From Macquaria australasica (taxonomy: Eukaryota; Chordata; Actinopteri; Centrarchiformes; Percichthyidae), in assembly GCA_005408345.1 (NCBI GenBank), contig SEMN01000087.1, forward strand, positions 124,001 through 188,000: 64,000 nt of DNA. The letters run 5' to 3'. Below the pieces are notes generated by a model. The model worked only from the letters and a program-made list of their open reading frames with translations. It was not told where the DNA came from and searched no databases. Both the position numbers and the translations under genes were made by a program. Positions 37,701 to 45,105 of the stretch are shown piece by piece. Each line of letters opens with the position of its first letter. Position 1 is the stretch's first letter.

Positions 37701-38167
37701 TAAAAACCTAAAAAGTGTGTCATTCCCTTCGATTCCAATACAGTTCACCTTTTGTATAAGCCCTGAAGTCTTGAAGCATACTTCACTCATGGTAGGTAAT
37801 GTTAGCCTTCTATTTCACAGTCTACTCAGATTTTCCAAGGATGTCAGAGTTGCATTAAGCCTAAGACTGTGTGCTTTTACTACTTTTAAAAAGACATAGG
37901 AAATGCAGGCCAGAAAATAAGTAGGATGGTACAGGTAGTGCTACAGATGAGAACAGACCAGGCTCCATCTGGAAGGGTCAGGGGGCAACAAGCAGAGCCC
38001 AGACAGAGAGAGAGGAGACTCAGGTGCCCCAGGCTGCGGAAGCTACTCACAGGGAATGGTGCGCAGGTACAGGTTGTCCCTGATCACCTGCTGGAGCTTA
38101 TGGTCCAGGGAGCCCTTCTGAAACTGCAGGCTGAGGTAGTGACGCAAATCAGTATTCAACACCTTAC
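1070..38167 (-). CDS. magi3: MAGI3 scaffold protein, partial gene: 19 internal exons spanning GuK, WW and PDZ domains
   Basis: Minus-strand gene read from 38167 down to 1070. Its 19 exons total 3,099 bp (about 1,033 codons). MAGI3 is a junctional scaffold that binds partners such as PTEN and receptors through its PDZ domains; that role comes from the family, not from this sequence. Approximate residue positions, counted from the first in-window exon: end of PDZ0 and GuK 1-90, acidic linker 95-148, WW1 185-214, WW2 231-260, PDZ1 305-391, PDZ2 479-558, PDZ3 664-747, PDZ4 799-886, PDZ5 942-1027. Each PDZ carries a GFGF carboxylate-binding loop (GFGFTIIGG, GFGFAIAD, GFGFRVLGG, GFGFVILTS, GFGFSLRGG). 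Exon phases agree at every junction and all introns are GT-AG. MAGI3 is preferred over MAGI1/2 from the PDZ4-PDZ5 linker (PPSGTNSAKQSP) and PDZ5 (THTRAIELIQAGG). Exon 1, with the start codon and most of PDZ0, is missing. Which teleost duplicate this is (a or b) cannot be told. Confidence 0.95.
1209..1989 (-). other. magi3 intron inside PDZ5
   Basis: Most of this 781-bp intron is the hAT-like inverted-repeat element described separately. The remainder shows no coding potential. Confidence 0.8.
1284..1893. mobile_element. hAT-like non-autonomous DNA transposon (about 610 bp)
   Basis: Left end CAGAGGTTTTCAAACT (1284-1299). The right end, read in reverse complement, is CAGGGGTTTTCAAAGT. This forms a terminal inverted repeat of about 16 bp with a CAG.GGTTTTCAAA core, typical of hAT superfamily ends. 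There is no transposase ORF. I see no clear 8-bp target duplication, so the insertion is probably old. Confidence 0.65.
1990..2127 (-). CDS. magi3: magi3 exon: first half of PDZ5
   Basis: 138 bp, phase 0 to phase 0, acceptor gaactacag and donor ACAT|GTGAGT. It encodes GCFVVELERSQRGFGFSLRG, GKEYNMGLFILRLAEDGPA and LKDGRIH, nearly identical to MAGI3 PDZ5. Confidence 0.96.
2350..2413 (-). CDS. magi3: magi3 short exon: PDZ4-PDZ5 linker, second part
   Basis: 64 bp, phase 2 to phase 0, acceptor atgggatag and donor AAGCAG|GTAAGA. Joined after GACAG it reads DRNGDTELKNSLLPKEMVSG then SKQ, and passes in frame into PDZ5. The human linker here is longer, so this segment is diverged or shortened. The support is phase consistency and splice sites; the acceptor's pyrimidine tract is modest. 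Confidence 0.75.
2414..3724 (-). other. magi3 intron
   Basis: 1.3 kb without recognised coding, RNA or repeat structure. Overlapping frames around 2827-3430 on both strands do not resemble a known protein and lack phase-compatible splice sites. Confidence 0.6.
3725..3818 (-). CDS. magi3: magi3 exon: PDZ4-PDZ5 linker
   Basis: 94 bp, phase 1 to phase 2, acceptor tttttacag and donor GACAG|GTACAC. It encodes SAPPSGTNSAKQSPSAQHRA then VGQQPPSYPD. The PPSGTNSA.QSP.AQHR signature matches human MAGI3 and not MAGI1/2. Confidence 0.93.
4026..4211 (-). CDS. magi3: magi3 exon: second half of PDZ4
   Basis: 186 bp, phase 1 to phase 1, acceptor ctgtttcag and donor GATG|GTAGGT. It encodes IPHKIGRIIEGSPTDRIGQM, KVGDRISAVNGQSIMELSH and TLTVVPED, completing PDZ4 with alpha-B starting at SHNDIVQLI. 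Confidence 0.96.
4212..5512 (-). other. magi3 intron inside PDZ4
   Basis: About 1.3 kb. Its centre (4550-5272) is copy A of the dispersed inverted-repeat family; the flanks show nothing further. Confidence 0.7.
4550..5272 (+). mobile_element. dispersed fish repeat family, copy A (about 720 bp)
   Basis: Contains the family landmarks in order: repeated GCTAACATGCT-type motifs, GTCATAAACC, GATGATGGCGCTAGATGAAA, and direct sub-repeats of about 110 bp built on AAAGTCAGGGG, ATTCATCC, AATTTCATGGCAATCCATCC and GTTGTTGAGATATTTC. It ends in GCTAGCATGGCTAAAAA. The start (AGCCACGTGGCTG) and the end are imperfect inverted repeats, which suggests a non-autonomous DNA transposon. Confidence 0.8.
5513..5728 (-). 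CDS. magi3: magi3 exon: linker and first half of PDZ4
   Basis: 216 bp, phase 1 to phase 1, acceptor atttatcag and a weak donor GGAG|GTCAGA. It encodes an acidic/Ser/Gln linker, then CFDVTLQRRDNEGFGFVILT and SKNKPPPG. This donor is chosen because it joins in frame to VIPHKIG, reproducing the PPPGVIPHKIG of mammalian MAGI3. Confidence 0.93.
5729..6938 (-). other. magi3 intron between PDZ3 and PDZ4
   Basis: 1.2 kb of A/T-rich intronic DNA. An 84-codon plus-strand frame (5975-6229) has no recognisable similarity. I see no repeat boundary. Confidence 0.6.
6939..7131 (-). CDS. magi3: magi3 exon: second part of PDZ3
   Basis: 193 bp, phase 0 to phase 1, acceptor cttccacag and donor CTCAG|GTGGGT. 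It encodes VYIGAIVPLGAAEKDGRLRA then GDELLCIDG, KGKSHKQVLELM and MLTVRRK, completing PDZ3 with its alpha-B helix (SHKQVLELM). Confidence 0.96.
7132..7448 (-). other. magi3 intron inside PDZ3
   Basis: 317 bp with GTAGGT donor and CCACAG acceptor. Nothing else seen. Confidence 0.75.
7449..7543 (-). CDS. magi3: magi3 exon: first part of PDZ3
   Basis: 95 bp, phase 1 to phase 0, acceptor ctgtgcag and donor CAGCCG|GTAGGT. It encodes PNTKDLDVFIKRNQESGFGF followed by RVLGGEGPDQP, a close match to MAGI3 PDZ3. Confidence 0.95.
7671..8076. mobile_element. hAT-like MITE (about 400 bp) next to a magi3 donor
   Basis: Left end CAGTGGTTCTAAGCC (7671-7685). The right end, read in reverse complement, is GAGTGGTTTTTAGCC, giving 12 of 15 matching positions. 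CAGTGGTTCT ends are typical of hAT/Charlie-type elements. There is no ORF. The right end lies only about 25 bp from the splice donor of the 8101-8368 exon. No clean target-site duplication is visible. Confidence 0.55.
8101..8368 (-). CDS. magi3: magi3 exon: Pro/Gln-rich PDZ2-PDZ3 linker
   Basis: 268 bp, phase 0 to phase 1, acceptor tgttgcag and donor AAGC|GTAAGT. It encodes a Gln/Pro/His-rich disordered stretch (ISQPTPTQQASHPVPQQLPH), then the conserved segment RSSSPKPDASELYLKSKALL. The latter matches the SGSPKLDPSEVYLKSK segment before PDZ3 in human MAGI3. Confidence 0.93.
8369..9107 (-). other. magi3 intron
   Basis: 739 bp, containing a short (CA)n tract near 8950-8967 and no other recognised element. 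Confidence 0.65.
8950..8967. repeat. (CA)n microsatellite
   Basis: Short uninterrupted CA run of about 9 units, intronic. Confidence 0.9.
9108..9139 (-). CDS. magi3: magi3 micro-exon: PDZ2-PDZ3 linker
   Basis: 32 bp, phase 1 to phase 0, acceptor acttacag and donor CCG|GTAAGT. It encodes QTSPVKSLKP after completing the split Gly codon. The peptide resembles the PSPTKTAK stretch after PDZ2 in human MAGI3. It is too short to be found by ORF length alone; the call rests on strong splice sites and on repairing the phase between its neighbours. Confidence 0.85.
9140..11160 (-). other. magi3 intron between PDZ2 exon and micro-exon
   Basis: 2.0 kb. Holds the compound minisatellite at 9984-10270. 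The rest shows no gene-like structure. Confidence 0.65.
9984..10270. repeat. compound minisatellite of an A-rich unit and (CA)n, three copies
   Basis: Three copies of a unit containing GTGCCATAAAAAAAATGCAT, AAGGCTGGCACAAATGGGC and AAAAAGTTAATAACAGCAAC, separated by CA runs of different length. Unit starts are about 80 and 89 bp apart, and copies differ mainly in CA number and poly-A length. A leading CA run of about 42 bp precedes the first unit. This creates long minus-strand frames by repetition only. Confidence 0.95.
11161..11784 (-). CDS. magi3: magi3 exon: end of PDZ1, histidine-rich linker and all of PDZ2
   Basis: 624 bp, the largest exon here, phase 1 to phase 1, acceptor tcttttag and donor GGAG|GTGAGT. 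It encodes DVIVDINGTCVLGKTHADVV (end of PDZ1), then LCRGYPLPEDSSSSEDAS and a low-complexity linker rich in Ser, Thr and Pro with a histidine run (HHHHHPQHHH). It closes with PDZ2 (KGPGGFGFAIADCPLGQKVK through VLVLRG). The linker is much less conserved than the flanking PDZ domains, and I recall no histidine run in human MAGI3. Confidence 0.95.
11785..13440 (-). other. magi3 intron inside PDZ1
   Basis: 1.66 kb. Contains the G-run at 12087-12115. Otherwise no coding or repeat structure was recognised. Confidence 0.65.
12087..12115 (+). other. potential G-quadruplex motif
   Basis: Runs of 4, 5, 5, 6 and 4 guanines, with one-base spacers between most of them, on the plus strand. This is the template strand for magi3. 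It meets the usual G3+N1-7 pattern with very short loops. Confidence 0.75.
13441..13638 (-). CDS. magi3: magi3 exon: linker and first half of PDZ1
   Basis: 198 bp, phase 1 to phase 1, acceptor ctacaacag and donor CTCAG|GTAATC. It encodes FTRDPSQLQGS followed by KSPQGFGFTIIGGDRPDEFL. The FTRDPSQL block and GFGFTIIGG loop identify MAGI PDZ1. It ends in DNKIAS; the following Gly is split with the next exon. Confidence 0.95.
14131..14160. repeat. compound (GC)n(AC)n microsatellite
   Basis: Five GC units followed by ten AC units. Alternating purine-pyrimidine sequence of this kind can adopt Z-DNA. Confidence 0.9.
14416..14443. repeat. (GT)n microsatellite
   Basis: About 14 GT units followed by a purine-rich stretch. 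Confidence 0.9.
16410..17116 (+). mobile_element. dispersed fish repeat family, copy B
   Basis: Near full length. Starts AACAAGACTAAGAGTCTACAGCC and ends CAGCCTGTGAGCGTGGCTAAAAAT. The two ends are imperfect inverted repeats (CTACAGCCATGC against TTTTTAGCCACGC). The internal sub-repeat (GGATTCATCCTCTGGGGACC) occurs about 2-3 times. Confidence 0.8.
17642..17748 (-). CDS. magi3: magi3 exon: end of WW2 and linker to PDZ1
   Basis: 107 bp, phase 2 to phase 1, acceptor ttgtgtag and donor CTCAG|GTAACT. It encodes HINQKTQFENPVLEAKRK and then a proline-rich linker (PTAVPPPAATPS). WW2 has Phe in place of the second Trp (TQFENP). This is a family trait, not damage. Confidence 0.93.
17749..19655 (-). other. 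magi3 intron splitting WW2
   Basis: 1.9 kb with a long (TG)n run at 18661-18725. No other feature recognised. Confidence 0.65.
18661..18725. repeat. (TG)n microsatellite, about 32 units
   Basis: Uninterrupted TG dinucleotides over about 65 bp, the longest dinucleotide run in the window and likely polymorphic. Confidence 0.95.
19656..19713 (-). CDS. magi3: magi3 exon: first part of WW2
   Basis: 58 bp, phase 1 to phase 2, acceptor ctcccag and donor GTAGA|GTGAGT. It encodes LPYGWEKIEDPQYGTYYV, the first two strands of WW2. Confidence 0.95.
19714..20416 (-). other. magi3 intron between WW1 and WW2
   Basis: 703 bp. Plus-strand frames around 19907-20251 do not resemble a known protein. Nothing else seen. 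Confidence 0.65.
20417..20496 (-). CDS. magi3: magi3 exon: end of WW1
   Basis: 80 bp, phase 2 to phase 1, acceptor acttcag and donor GGAG|GTGAGA. It encodes HNSKTTTWLDPRLAKKAKPP, supplying the second Trp and the terminal Pro of WW1, followed by a short charged linker. Confidence 0.95.
20497..21331 (-). other. magi3 intron splitting WW1
   Basis: 835 bp with an AG-rich plus-strand stretch at about 20750-20820. No recognised element. Confidence 0.65.
21332..21494 (-). CDS. magi3: magi3 exon: linker and first part of WW1
   Basis: 163 bp, phase 1 to phase 2, acceptor ggccacag and donor ATAGA|GTAAGT. It encodes a linker containing KTVPSYNQS, a MAGI3 landmark, then LPKNWEMAYTETGMVYFI, the first strands of WW1 with its first Trp. 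The split Asp codon (GA|T) is completed by the next exon. Confidence 0.95.
21495..23809 (-). other. magi3 intron
   Basis: 2.3 kb with a (GA)n tract near 21716-21738. Long minus-strand frames across 21333-21878 are read-through of the exon into low-complexity C/T-rich intron. Confidence 0.65.
21716..21738. repeat. (GA)n microsatellite
   Basis: About 11 GA units on the plus strand. Read on the gene strand it is a pyrimidine tract. Confidence 0.85.
23810..24016 (-). CDS. magi3: magi3 exon: end of GuK region and acidic linker before WW1
   Basis: 207 bp, phase 1 to phase 1, acceptor ttcttcag and donor GCTG|GTGAGA. It opens with NYYGTPKPPAEPSPVQPDLV, the MAGI-specific GuK terminus, followed by RKRTTSVSKM and a run of glutamates (PEEEEEEERPP). 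The remembered human MAGI3 sequence has the same order, with a TTSVSKM block followed by an acidic stretch. Confidence 0.95.
24934..24958. repeat. (TTA)n microsatellite
   Basis: About eight TTA units. Confidence 0.9.
25960..25990. repeat. (CA)n microsatellite
   Basis: About 15 CA units, intronic. Confidence 0.9.
27427..27439 (+). repeat. poly-G run (13 G)
   Basis: Thirteen consecutive guanines on the plus strand, a likely site of sequencing or assembly length error. Confidence 0.85.
28340..28715. mobile_element. hAT-like MITE with intact 13-bp terminal inverted repeats
   Basis: Left end CAGGGTTCGTACA (28340-28352) and right end TGTACGAACCCTG (28703-28715) are perfect inverted repeats. The sequence TGGGTG flanks both ends (28334-28339 and 28716-28721), consistent with a target-site duplication. 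The inside is A/T-rich without an ORF and has CTTGAA-type direct repeats near both ends. A (GT)n run begins about 25 bp to the right. Confidence 0.85.
28740..28782. repeat. (GT)n microsatellite
   Basis: About 21 GT units directly beside the MITE. Confidence 0.92.
29424..29444. repeat. (GT)n microsatellite
   Basis: About 10 GT units. Confidence 0.88.
31200..31788. mobile_element. inverted-repeat DNA element (about 590 bp)
   Basis: Left end TAAGGCCTCGTTCAGACAGA (from 31200). The right end, read in reverse complement, is TTAAGGGCCCATTCACACAGA. Together they form imperfect terminal inverted repeats of about 20-25 bp. There is no transposase ORF. I cannot assign the superfamily. Confidence 0.55.
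32540..32700. repeat. probable fragment of a fish DNA repeat
   Basis: Includes CTTTCACACCTAAC and, about 20 bp later, GTTGGTGTGAAAG, which are inverted copies. The style resembles ends of common fish non-autonomous transposons. Boundaries are uncertain. Confidence 0.35.
32749..32779. repeat. (GTGTT)n pentanucleotide repeat
   Basis: About six GTGTT units starting only 9 bp past the splice donor of the GuK-core exon. Confidence 0.92.
32788..32907 (-). CDS. magi3: magi3 exon: core of the guanylate-kinase-like domain
   Basis: 120 bp, phase 1 to phase 1, acceptor ttggcag and donor ATG|GTATGT. It encodes TTRQPREGEVPGVDYNFIS and continues to LLLESGTYDG. The TTRxPREGE, DYNF, ESG and GTYDG segments match the GMP-binding half of guanylate kinases. 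As in other MAGI proteins, the domain is cut short right after this and lacks an ATP-site P-loop, so it is expected to bind partners rather than catalyse. A (GTGTT)n microsatellite lies immediately downstream in the intron. Confidence 0.95.
32908..38050 (-). other. magi3 intron within the GuK domain
   Basis: 5.1 kb, mostly A/T-rich. The only recognised insertion is the SINE at 37165-37290. Plus-strand frames at 36264-36497 and similar are unsupported. Confidence 0.65.
37165..37290 (+). mobile_element. tRNA-derived SINE, internally deleted
   Basis: AGCTCACCTGGTAGAGCGCG resembles the A-box part of a tRNA-derived head. It continues TTAAGGCTGAGTCCTTACTG and CAGCAGCCCGGGCCC, then TTGGCTGCATGT and a CTCTCTCTCTC tail with A-rich end. 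The body is a common percomorph SINE type from general knowledge. The B-box segment (GGTTCGA-like) expected between CCCGGG and the GCTGCATGT part is missing. Confidence 0.75.
38051..38167 (-). CDS. magi3: magi3 exon (first in window): PDZ0 end and start of the GuK-like domain
   Basis: 117 bp, entered in phase 1 after the acceptor cctctag and left in phase 1 at donor T|GTGAGT. It encodes GKVLNTDLRHYLSLQFQKGS and continues to NLYLRTIPC. The last codon (Cys) is split with the next exon as T|GC, which fits the family sequence RTIPCTTR. The first codon (Gly) needs a G from an upstream exon that is not in the window. Confidence 0.93.
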
Positions 38168-41100
38168 CTAGAGGAAAGGAAAGAGAAATCTGGGTCAGTC
38201 CGACAATTAAATCACATAGGAGGGCATCTACATGGCGCTCATTTACGATACACCCACTCTGATGATTTGATTTTGAGACAATTAAAAAGGCGTCCTTAAA
38301 TTTAAATTCATAACAAGCTACACCACACTCCTCCGACGGACAACAACACATGCTACAAGCCCCAAATCAAAAGGGTCCTTGTCCAGAGTGTGATTACTTG
38401 TACCTGAAAAGGCGAGGCGCTAAGTGGCAAAGATGGCATATTGAAGCTGTCATATGTGATGAAACATTAATTGGGCTTTTTCATTAAAATTCAGATGCAT
38501 GCATTACAAAAAGCAACTACACAACAATAGGACTGATGCTTCTCGGGAACGACAGCATTTCTAGCAAATCTGAGGAAGTGTAGGGGCTGCTCATCATCAC
38601 AACATCTTCAAGAGGAAGAAAATTAACCATTCTCCTCTGAGCGACAGAGTGTCAGAGAGAGGAAATGGAGAGATAAAGAGAGGAGGAAGAATAAACAGAG
38701 AGAGGATTCCCTTGTGTTTTCTATAGTAGCGCTCTTCCTCTGTGTGGACTCCAGCTGTGGGGCAGAAGAAGGAACACGCAGGATGTGCTTTGAATATGGC
38801 TTCAGTTACACTGTGGACATCAATAACCAGCGCTTTCTCCTCAAAGCTGCCTAGCAGGGAGTACACAATTAACACTATACCGATGACTGAGGTGGTGAGC
38901 ACTAGGGTCCACTATCTACATAAAACATCATGCTGCAGTTGTTCTGACAGTAATCACAGCTGCAACATCACCTGCAATGTGCCTCATCACAATCTGGTTT
39001 CATGTTCTACATCTGCTTTTTCTCTTTTGCGCAGTCTCAAACACAGCTCTACAAGGCCAGAATGTGGTAATGTTTGCTGTAAATGCCTGCCAGATTCTCT
39101 GACGCAAGTGTTAAGATCCTGTAGATCTTCTCCAGATCAGAAAATGTTGACAAATCAGAATCAATCACAAGCCAGGCTGTGAGTAATGTCATCCAGACTT
39201 CAAATGAAATCTGCATTAAGCTACTGAGAGGAACATCAGTCAGTAAGATAATACACCTCTCTCCCAGCAAGACACCTACAGAGATTGTGAATACATGATT
39301 TTCCCATTGTGACGCTAATTCTTCTTGTGGCTAATCTGCTGATGAATATTTTATCATAGTGTGCTTTGATTTCAATATGAAACATTTTTCAAATCCATTC
39401 AAATCTATCCACCGATATATTCACACACACGCAACAGATTCCCTCTTTCAAACAAGTGGCAGGGTTCAAACTAGTAGAATTTGGCAGAAAGAAACTGAAT
39501 AAAAAAATAATTATACTGCGTAGTAACAAAGAGAAATATTCCCACAGTGAAAGTAATGAAAATTTTCAAGTGAGGAGCATCTTATGCATCCCACACTCTA
39601 CAAGAGCTCTACTCTGAAACTTGAACGGTATTTTTTATGATGCCCATTTTCAGCAGGAAGTATTGATGGATAGACTTGGCTGCTGGGGAATAAAAAGCTA
39701 TTGCCTTCCAAATTCAAAAATATTGTAAATTAAATGAAGTTTGCTTATTCATCCCCTAGGGGGATAAAACGACTAGCACTGGAACTGCAGATCAGCAGCA
39801 TTTGTTGCCTGGTTGAGGGGGTCGATTCTCCCCCGTTAACATCTGCCAAAAAGTGGTGCTGCAAATGTTTCTGATGAAGAGCGTTTAGAGTTTCTTGCTT
39901 ACTGGGTGTTCAACACAACTCACTACTTTTGCTCTGCAGGCACACATGAGCTAATAATTCAAGTGGTTTTGGAATTTCTGAGGCTTTCGAGTGTGCCTGC
40001 TGCTTTACTTAAGTTGAAACAGTCCAGTAACTGCAGCATGCCAGAGGTACAAGAGAGGGCCGGGGCCAAGAGAAGCATGGCTCTCCATTATGTAACTCTA
40101 TAGACTTTTTACTGGCACAATGAATGTGAGGAATTTAGGTCAAGGGAACAAAAGCTGCTACGCATTGCAACTGGGAAGCCACAAGCCTGCGGTCCATGTT
40201 CCCAGAAGCTATGAGACATGAAAACCCCCAAAACACACACAAACAATATACATCCCAATCCCTCAGCCACCGGGTCAGGCCTGTTCCCATGTTAAAGAGG
40301 ATGGGAGTGATTCTGCCTTCACCAGGGCTTTCATCAAGCATGGGAATCCCATCCTGGATCCATTTTCACACACTGCCTTGAAAGATCAGCTGGTTTCAGT
40401 ATGGACAATGGATGGAGCTAATTGTTACCACAGGATTCCTGCAGCTAAGGGTACACACCCCACTGGGTCAACAAAATCAATCTCTCTCTTTCTCTCTCTC
40501 ATACACACACAAACACATGCAAATCACCTCCCCTGCCCAAAGCAAACTCCCACTCAAGTGCTTCTAACAGGGTAGTCTTTGTGGCCCGCCTGTCAGGTTG
40601 CGTTAGCGTGCTACATCATATCTCCAGAGACGGAGAGAGAAAGAGAGAAAGGGAGGGAGCGGCAACTCTCGGCTTCCCGCTAGGTTACAAGGCAGCGCAT
40701 CACTGGCCTGCCAGGCTGGTAGTACGAGGCATGTGAGACACAATGGAGGCCTTTGTGCCGCGTCATCTGGCTATTAGACACTCTCTCATATGGGTGGTGG
40801 TGGTGTGGGGGAATTGGTGGGGAAAAGGGTGTGGGGGCTGCAGTTCAAGGTTGGCGAATCATTAAAAACAGAGGGAGCGAGGGAGGGCATGGTAGAGGGA
40901 GAGGGGGCTGTTTGCAGAGAGGAGTAATGATGATGCATGGGAACACACGTGGAAACTCACCCCGCCTCTCTCCTCCTGCCCTTTCATCATTATTCTATCG
41001 CTCCATCTCTGACTGTGCGTCTTTGCCTCCCTCGCTGTGGAGATTCATCAGCCCTGGCAGATCCCCACAGGGCTCCTCGCACCTATGTTTGAGATCACTT

Positions 41101-41887
41101 TCTGAATAGTTATTGGCCTTCCCTGCATCTCCCCTTTTTCTTTCTTCCACTGCTAGCCACTTAACCTTTTGTTTTCTCTCATATCACAAGCCTTTGCTTT
41201 CAATTGATGTGTGCATCTACCTGTCGCTGCCTCCACCGCAGCCCCTCTCTGCCTGTCTTCTGCCTCTTAGATTAGTCTGGATAAAGGCAAATAAAAACCA
41301 AGCCCTTGCTCTGGCTCTGTCTAAATAAGTTTTCAGTATGTACACATATGTGTAAAAGGAGGGGGTAGGAGGAGGTGGAGTGGAGAAGAGATGAGAAGAC
41401 ACGAGAGGAGAGACCTTTCTTAGATCAATAAAAAAAAAAATCTACAGTAAGTAAGAATCTAAGTAAAAAATGAAAACACACTCTATGGATGTACTAACAA
41501 AACCCCCACTTTCAGTCTGACTCTGTCTCTACCACACATACATCCACAGAAATTAAAACAAAGCACATGCTGCTGTCCATCATCCTTTCCCCAGTCCCCT
41601 AGGAACACTTAGATTTTGGTATCTGCCATGGGAAACTGCTACTCTCAGCTCACCTCACCATCTGTCATTTTCTGTAACTGATGTCAAAACTATTGAAGTG
41701 CTTTGCAAAAAGTCTTTCATTAAGAGACAAGTTGTTTTTCAGCCAAAAGACTGGACAAGAGCTCCAGTCTTTCTGCTATTATAGCAGCATGGAGCACCAT
41801 TTTTGACTCAGCATTTGATGTAAGGCACACAGTCAAAGTCTACAGCAGACCAAAGCCTTTCAAATGTCTGCAGTATTTTGGAAAGAT

Positions 41888-42491
41888 GTCAGCATGACAA
41901 CATGCTCACAATGACAATGGAAGCATGCTGATGTTTGGCAGGTATAATGTTTACCATGTTCACCATCTTAGCTTAGTGTGTTAGCATGCTATCATTTGAT
42001 AATTAGCACTAAACACAAAGCACAGCTGAGGCTGATAGGAATGTCAAAATTTTGCATTTTGTCATAAACCAAAGTATTGGACAAATTGAAGTTGATCTGA
42101 TGATGCCGCTTAAAGAAAAGTCAAGGTATCACCAAGGTTATTACAATTCATCCTGAGGGTGACGTGAATGTCTGTACCAAATGTCATGGCAATCCATCTA
42201 ATAGTGTCAAGACATTCCACTCAAAAACATAAATGAGAACCTCTGGGCACCATGGATATCTGTGCCAAAAATATTTCACAGGATAAGAGAATACTTTAAC
42301 CTGCTGGTGGTGCTAAAGGAAAAGTCAGGGGATCATCAAAGACAGTAGGCTTAATCTTCTGGGGACCATGAATGTCTGTACTAAATTTGATCCATTCAAA
42401 AGTTGAGATATTTCAGAATGGACCAAAGTGGTGGACCGACTGCCCAACTGACATTGCCATCTATATGCCATGCTGCTGGCATGGCTAAAAA
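41888..42491 (+). mobile_element. dispersed fish repeat family, copy C (5' truncated)
   Basis: Lacks the 5' inverted repeat. Starts near CATGCTCACAATGACAATGG and ends GCTGGCATGGCTAAAAAT. Carries the CACTAAACACAAAGCACAGC and CATAAACCAAAG landmarks and two internal sub-repeats. Confidence 0.78.
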
Positions 42492-42992
42492 TTATGCTCA
42501 TTAGCAAGAATGTTGATGGAATGAACAAAAATGTAAAATTCTTGACAAAGAGAATTATTGAAATACAGCAACCTTTTGGCAAAAAAAGCCTGCACATTTG
42601 ATACTGACCACACAGGTGAAACTATCAGTCTTAGTGCTGCATGAATTTGGCACAAGAACCATTATGTCAAAGGCAAAAAGACAAGTCTTCTGCTAAATCC
42701 CTTCTCGCTTTTTGGCACAACAACATGCCCTCACTTCGCCAGGGCCAAATCAATTGACTGGCAGTAAAGTTATTTATCCAGGCACCCATTAAACCAGCAG
42801 TTAAATTACAATGGGCTTGCATAGACACAATGCTTTTCCTAAATGAGAGCGGAAGCAATGCAGAGATGTCACCAGCAGGGGTGTCAGTGGGCGTCTAATG
42901 AGGCAATTCTCTGACAGTGGTGTAGCTCCGGAAACAGTGAGAATGCCCCCACCATCTGCTAATTACCACCTTGTTAGGTTCATTTGGCAGCT

Positions 42993-43008
42993 CAGAGAGA
43001 GAGAGAGA
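42993..43008. repeat. (GA)n microsatellite
   Basis: Eight GA units. Confidence 0.75.
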
Positions 43009-44734
43009 ATCAACAGTTTACTGGCATCTAAGGGACACCCAGTTTCTTCCCTTTCTCCTTAAAATGGCAGAGAGACAAATGAGATTAACAGTTCTGGCAT
43101 ATCTTGTTTTCTCTCCTAAGAGCAGCAAACACAGACAGAGAGACATTTTGGGTTCCACCGCCAATGGTCTCATCGCCCAAACCCATGCTCATGTTCACTG
43201 AAAGCGATAGTGGTAGAACTACTACCACTCCCCTTAAACACTTTCCCTGGAAATGGGAGAGACGTGGAGTGTTTTCCCGTCTAAGACAAGCTCTGTAGCT
43301 CTCATGGCCACTGTTTGAGCTGACAGTTGTAATTGGCCGGCAAAAAGGAGTCAGTGTGAAGTCAATTAGAGGCTGCAGAGCCCAAGAGATTAATTGTGGA
43401 TGGCGGTAGGCTTTGGGATGAAAAATGTTACATGAAGAAAATCAATGTCCACAATCGCCCTTTTCTCTCCTCAGGTTAGATACATACCTCTTAAAATCCA
43501 ATTAGTGGGAATTGTATCTCGACATAAGGTCAGTCTGCACAAGCTGGGTGTTTTTGATATAAAATGGCTAATGACCAGGTTGAAAATCTCGTAATACAGC
43601 ATCCACTTTGCCAATTGTATCTTTGCTATATTGATATACAGAAAAAAACAACTTTGTCCTTAGCAATTTTAAATCAAAAGTTTTCAATATATTTAATAGC
43701 AGCATACATATCAAATTCCTATTGATAACACAATACTGTATAGAAGGGGATAAGGTGCTAAAAGAAAAAGTGACTCTTGATGATGCTATTTTGAGCTTGC
43801 TGTACCACAAGGACAATGGCTTTCCCTGCACCCTTGGTAGAATAGCACGATAAACTCTTTAAGCGGATAATTGAAAGGAATGGTCTTGCTACACATTGCG
43901 TGCAGGCTTAATGTTGCAGGCTTATTATAGTCAATGTGATAATCATCAGCGCACTTGGCGATAGACACAGATGGTGTCCCAAAGCACTCAGCATTCAGAA
44001 ATATATTCTTGGCTCCGGATGGGTTGCCTGCTATTGTTGGCTGACTGTACTAAATATCCATTAGTTACATGTTTGAGATAAAACTGGCTCTGTGCTTTCT
44101 TGGCTCATTTAATAGTACACACCTATTCTGTTGATACATGAAGTATGCGTGTCTACAATCTTACAACTTCAGAGCAGCCAGCCAGTGTGTGTAGGTGCAC
44201 TGAATTATTGCTAAAAGAGGTTAGTTCAGATTAATTCAAGCTGTGTTACAGCATGTGACAAACAGTGAGGAGTGACCTTGAAATTGTCCTTTCTAATCCT
44301 ATTGTGGCTTAGAGGAAGACATTTAACCAAAAGCGGAAATAAAGCTAAGGTTGAGCCTCTCTTGTCTTGTGTGTCCTTTTTGGATTCTTAGCTGGGGCAG
44401 GGAGGTGAAAGAACAATAACAGCCACCCCGCGGTCATCCTGAGTGGGCAGGGCCTTTTCCCCTCTCCTCTCCACTTCCTGTGATGTGGAGCAGACTGACG
44501 GATCATGACATTAACCTCTCCTTCACCCAGTATCCATGTCCAACCGCTTCCCTGAGCACTGCTATCTGCCCTGAAGTCTTTCAGGTCCAGTACAGCTCAG
44601 TGGACACTCCCACCACCATCACTACAGTGGTTAGGGGGTTGCCACACACTGGTGCCTTCCATGCTAAAAAAATGTTAGGACCTTCCAGAGCTGACTTTTA
44701 GTATGTTAGAGGGGAAAATTAGGAATAACTATGC

Positions 44735-45105
44735 TGGTTTGAATAGATTGCCATGAAATTTGATACATCCATTAATGCCCCTCACAGAATGAATTTTAAT
44801 AATTTTGGTGATCCCTTAACTTTTCATATAGTGCCAACATTGGGTCAAAATTTTATTTGCAGAAAAACATTCCCACCAGCCACTGCTGTATTTTGTCTTT
44901 AGTGATAATTAGCAAAATGTTGGTATGCTAACACGCTAAACTTAGATGGCAAAAAACTGTATGGCAAATATTATACCTGCTAAACATCAGCATGTTAGCA
45001 TTATCAGAGTGAGAATTATTAGACTTCAGCATTTAGCTCAAAGCACTGCTGTGCCTAAGTACAGCCTCGCAGCCAGCGTGGCTGTAGACTCATAATCTTG
45101 TTACG
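44735..45105 (-). mobile_element. dispersed fish repeat family, copy D (reverse orientation, 3' truncated)
   Basis: Reads as the family on the minus strand: starts with the 5' end (AGATTATGAGTCTACAGCCA at right) and includes TGCTAACATGCTGATG. It breaks off within the first sub-repeat near 44735, so the half carrying the other end is missing. Confidence 0.75.

Noticed and set aside
38742..39182. 146-codon plus-strand open frame in intron 1
   Set aside because: Longest plain frame in the intron, but it has no recognisable domain or similarity and no promoter or splice context. Its composition matches surrounding intron.
40753..41109. 118-codon plus-strand Gly/Arg-rich frame
   Set aside because: Arises from G-rich and purine-rich low-complexity DNA; no protein similarity recognised.
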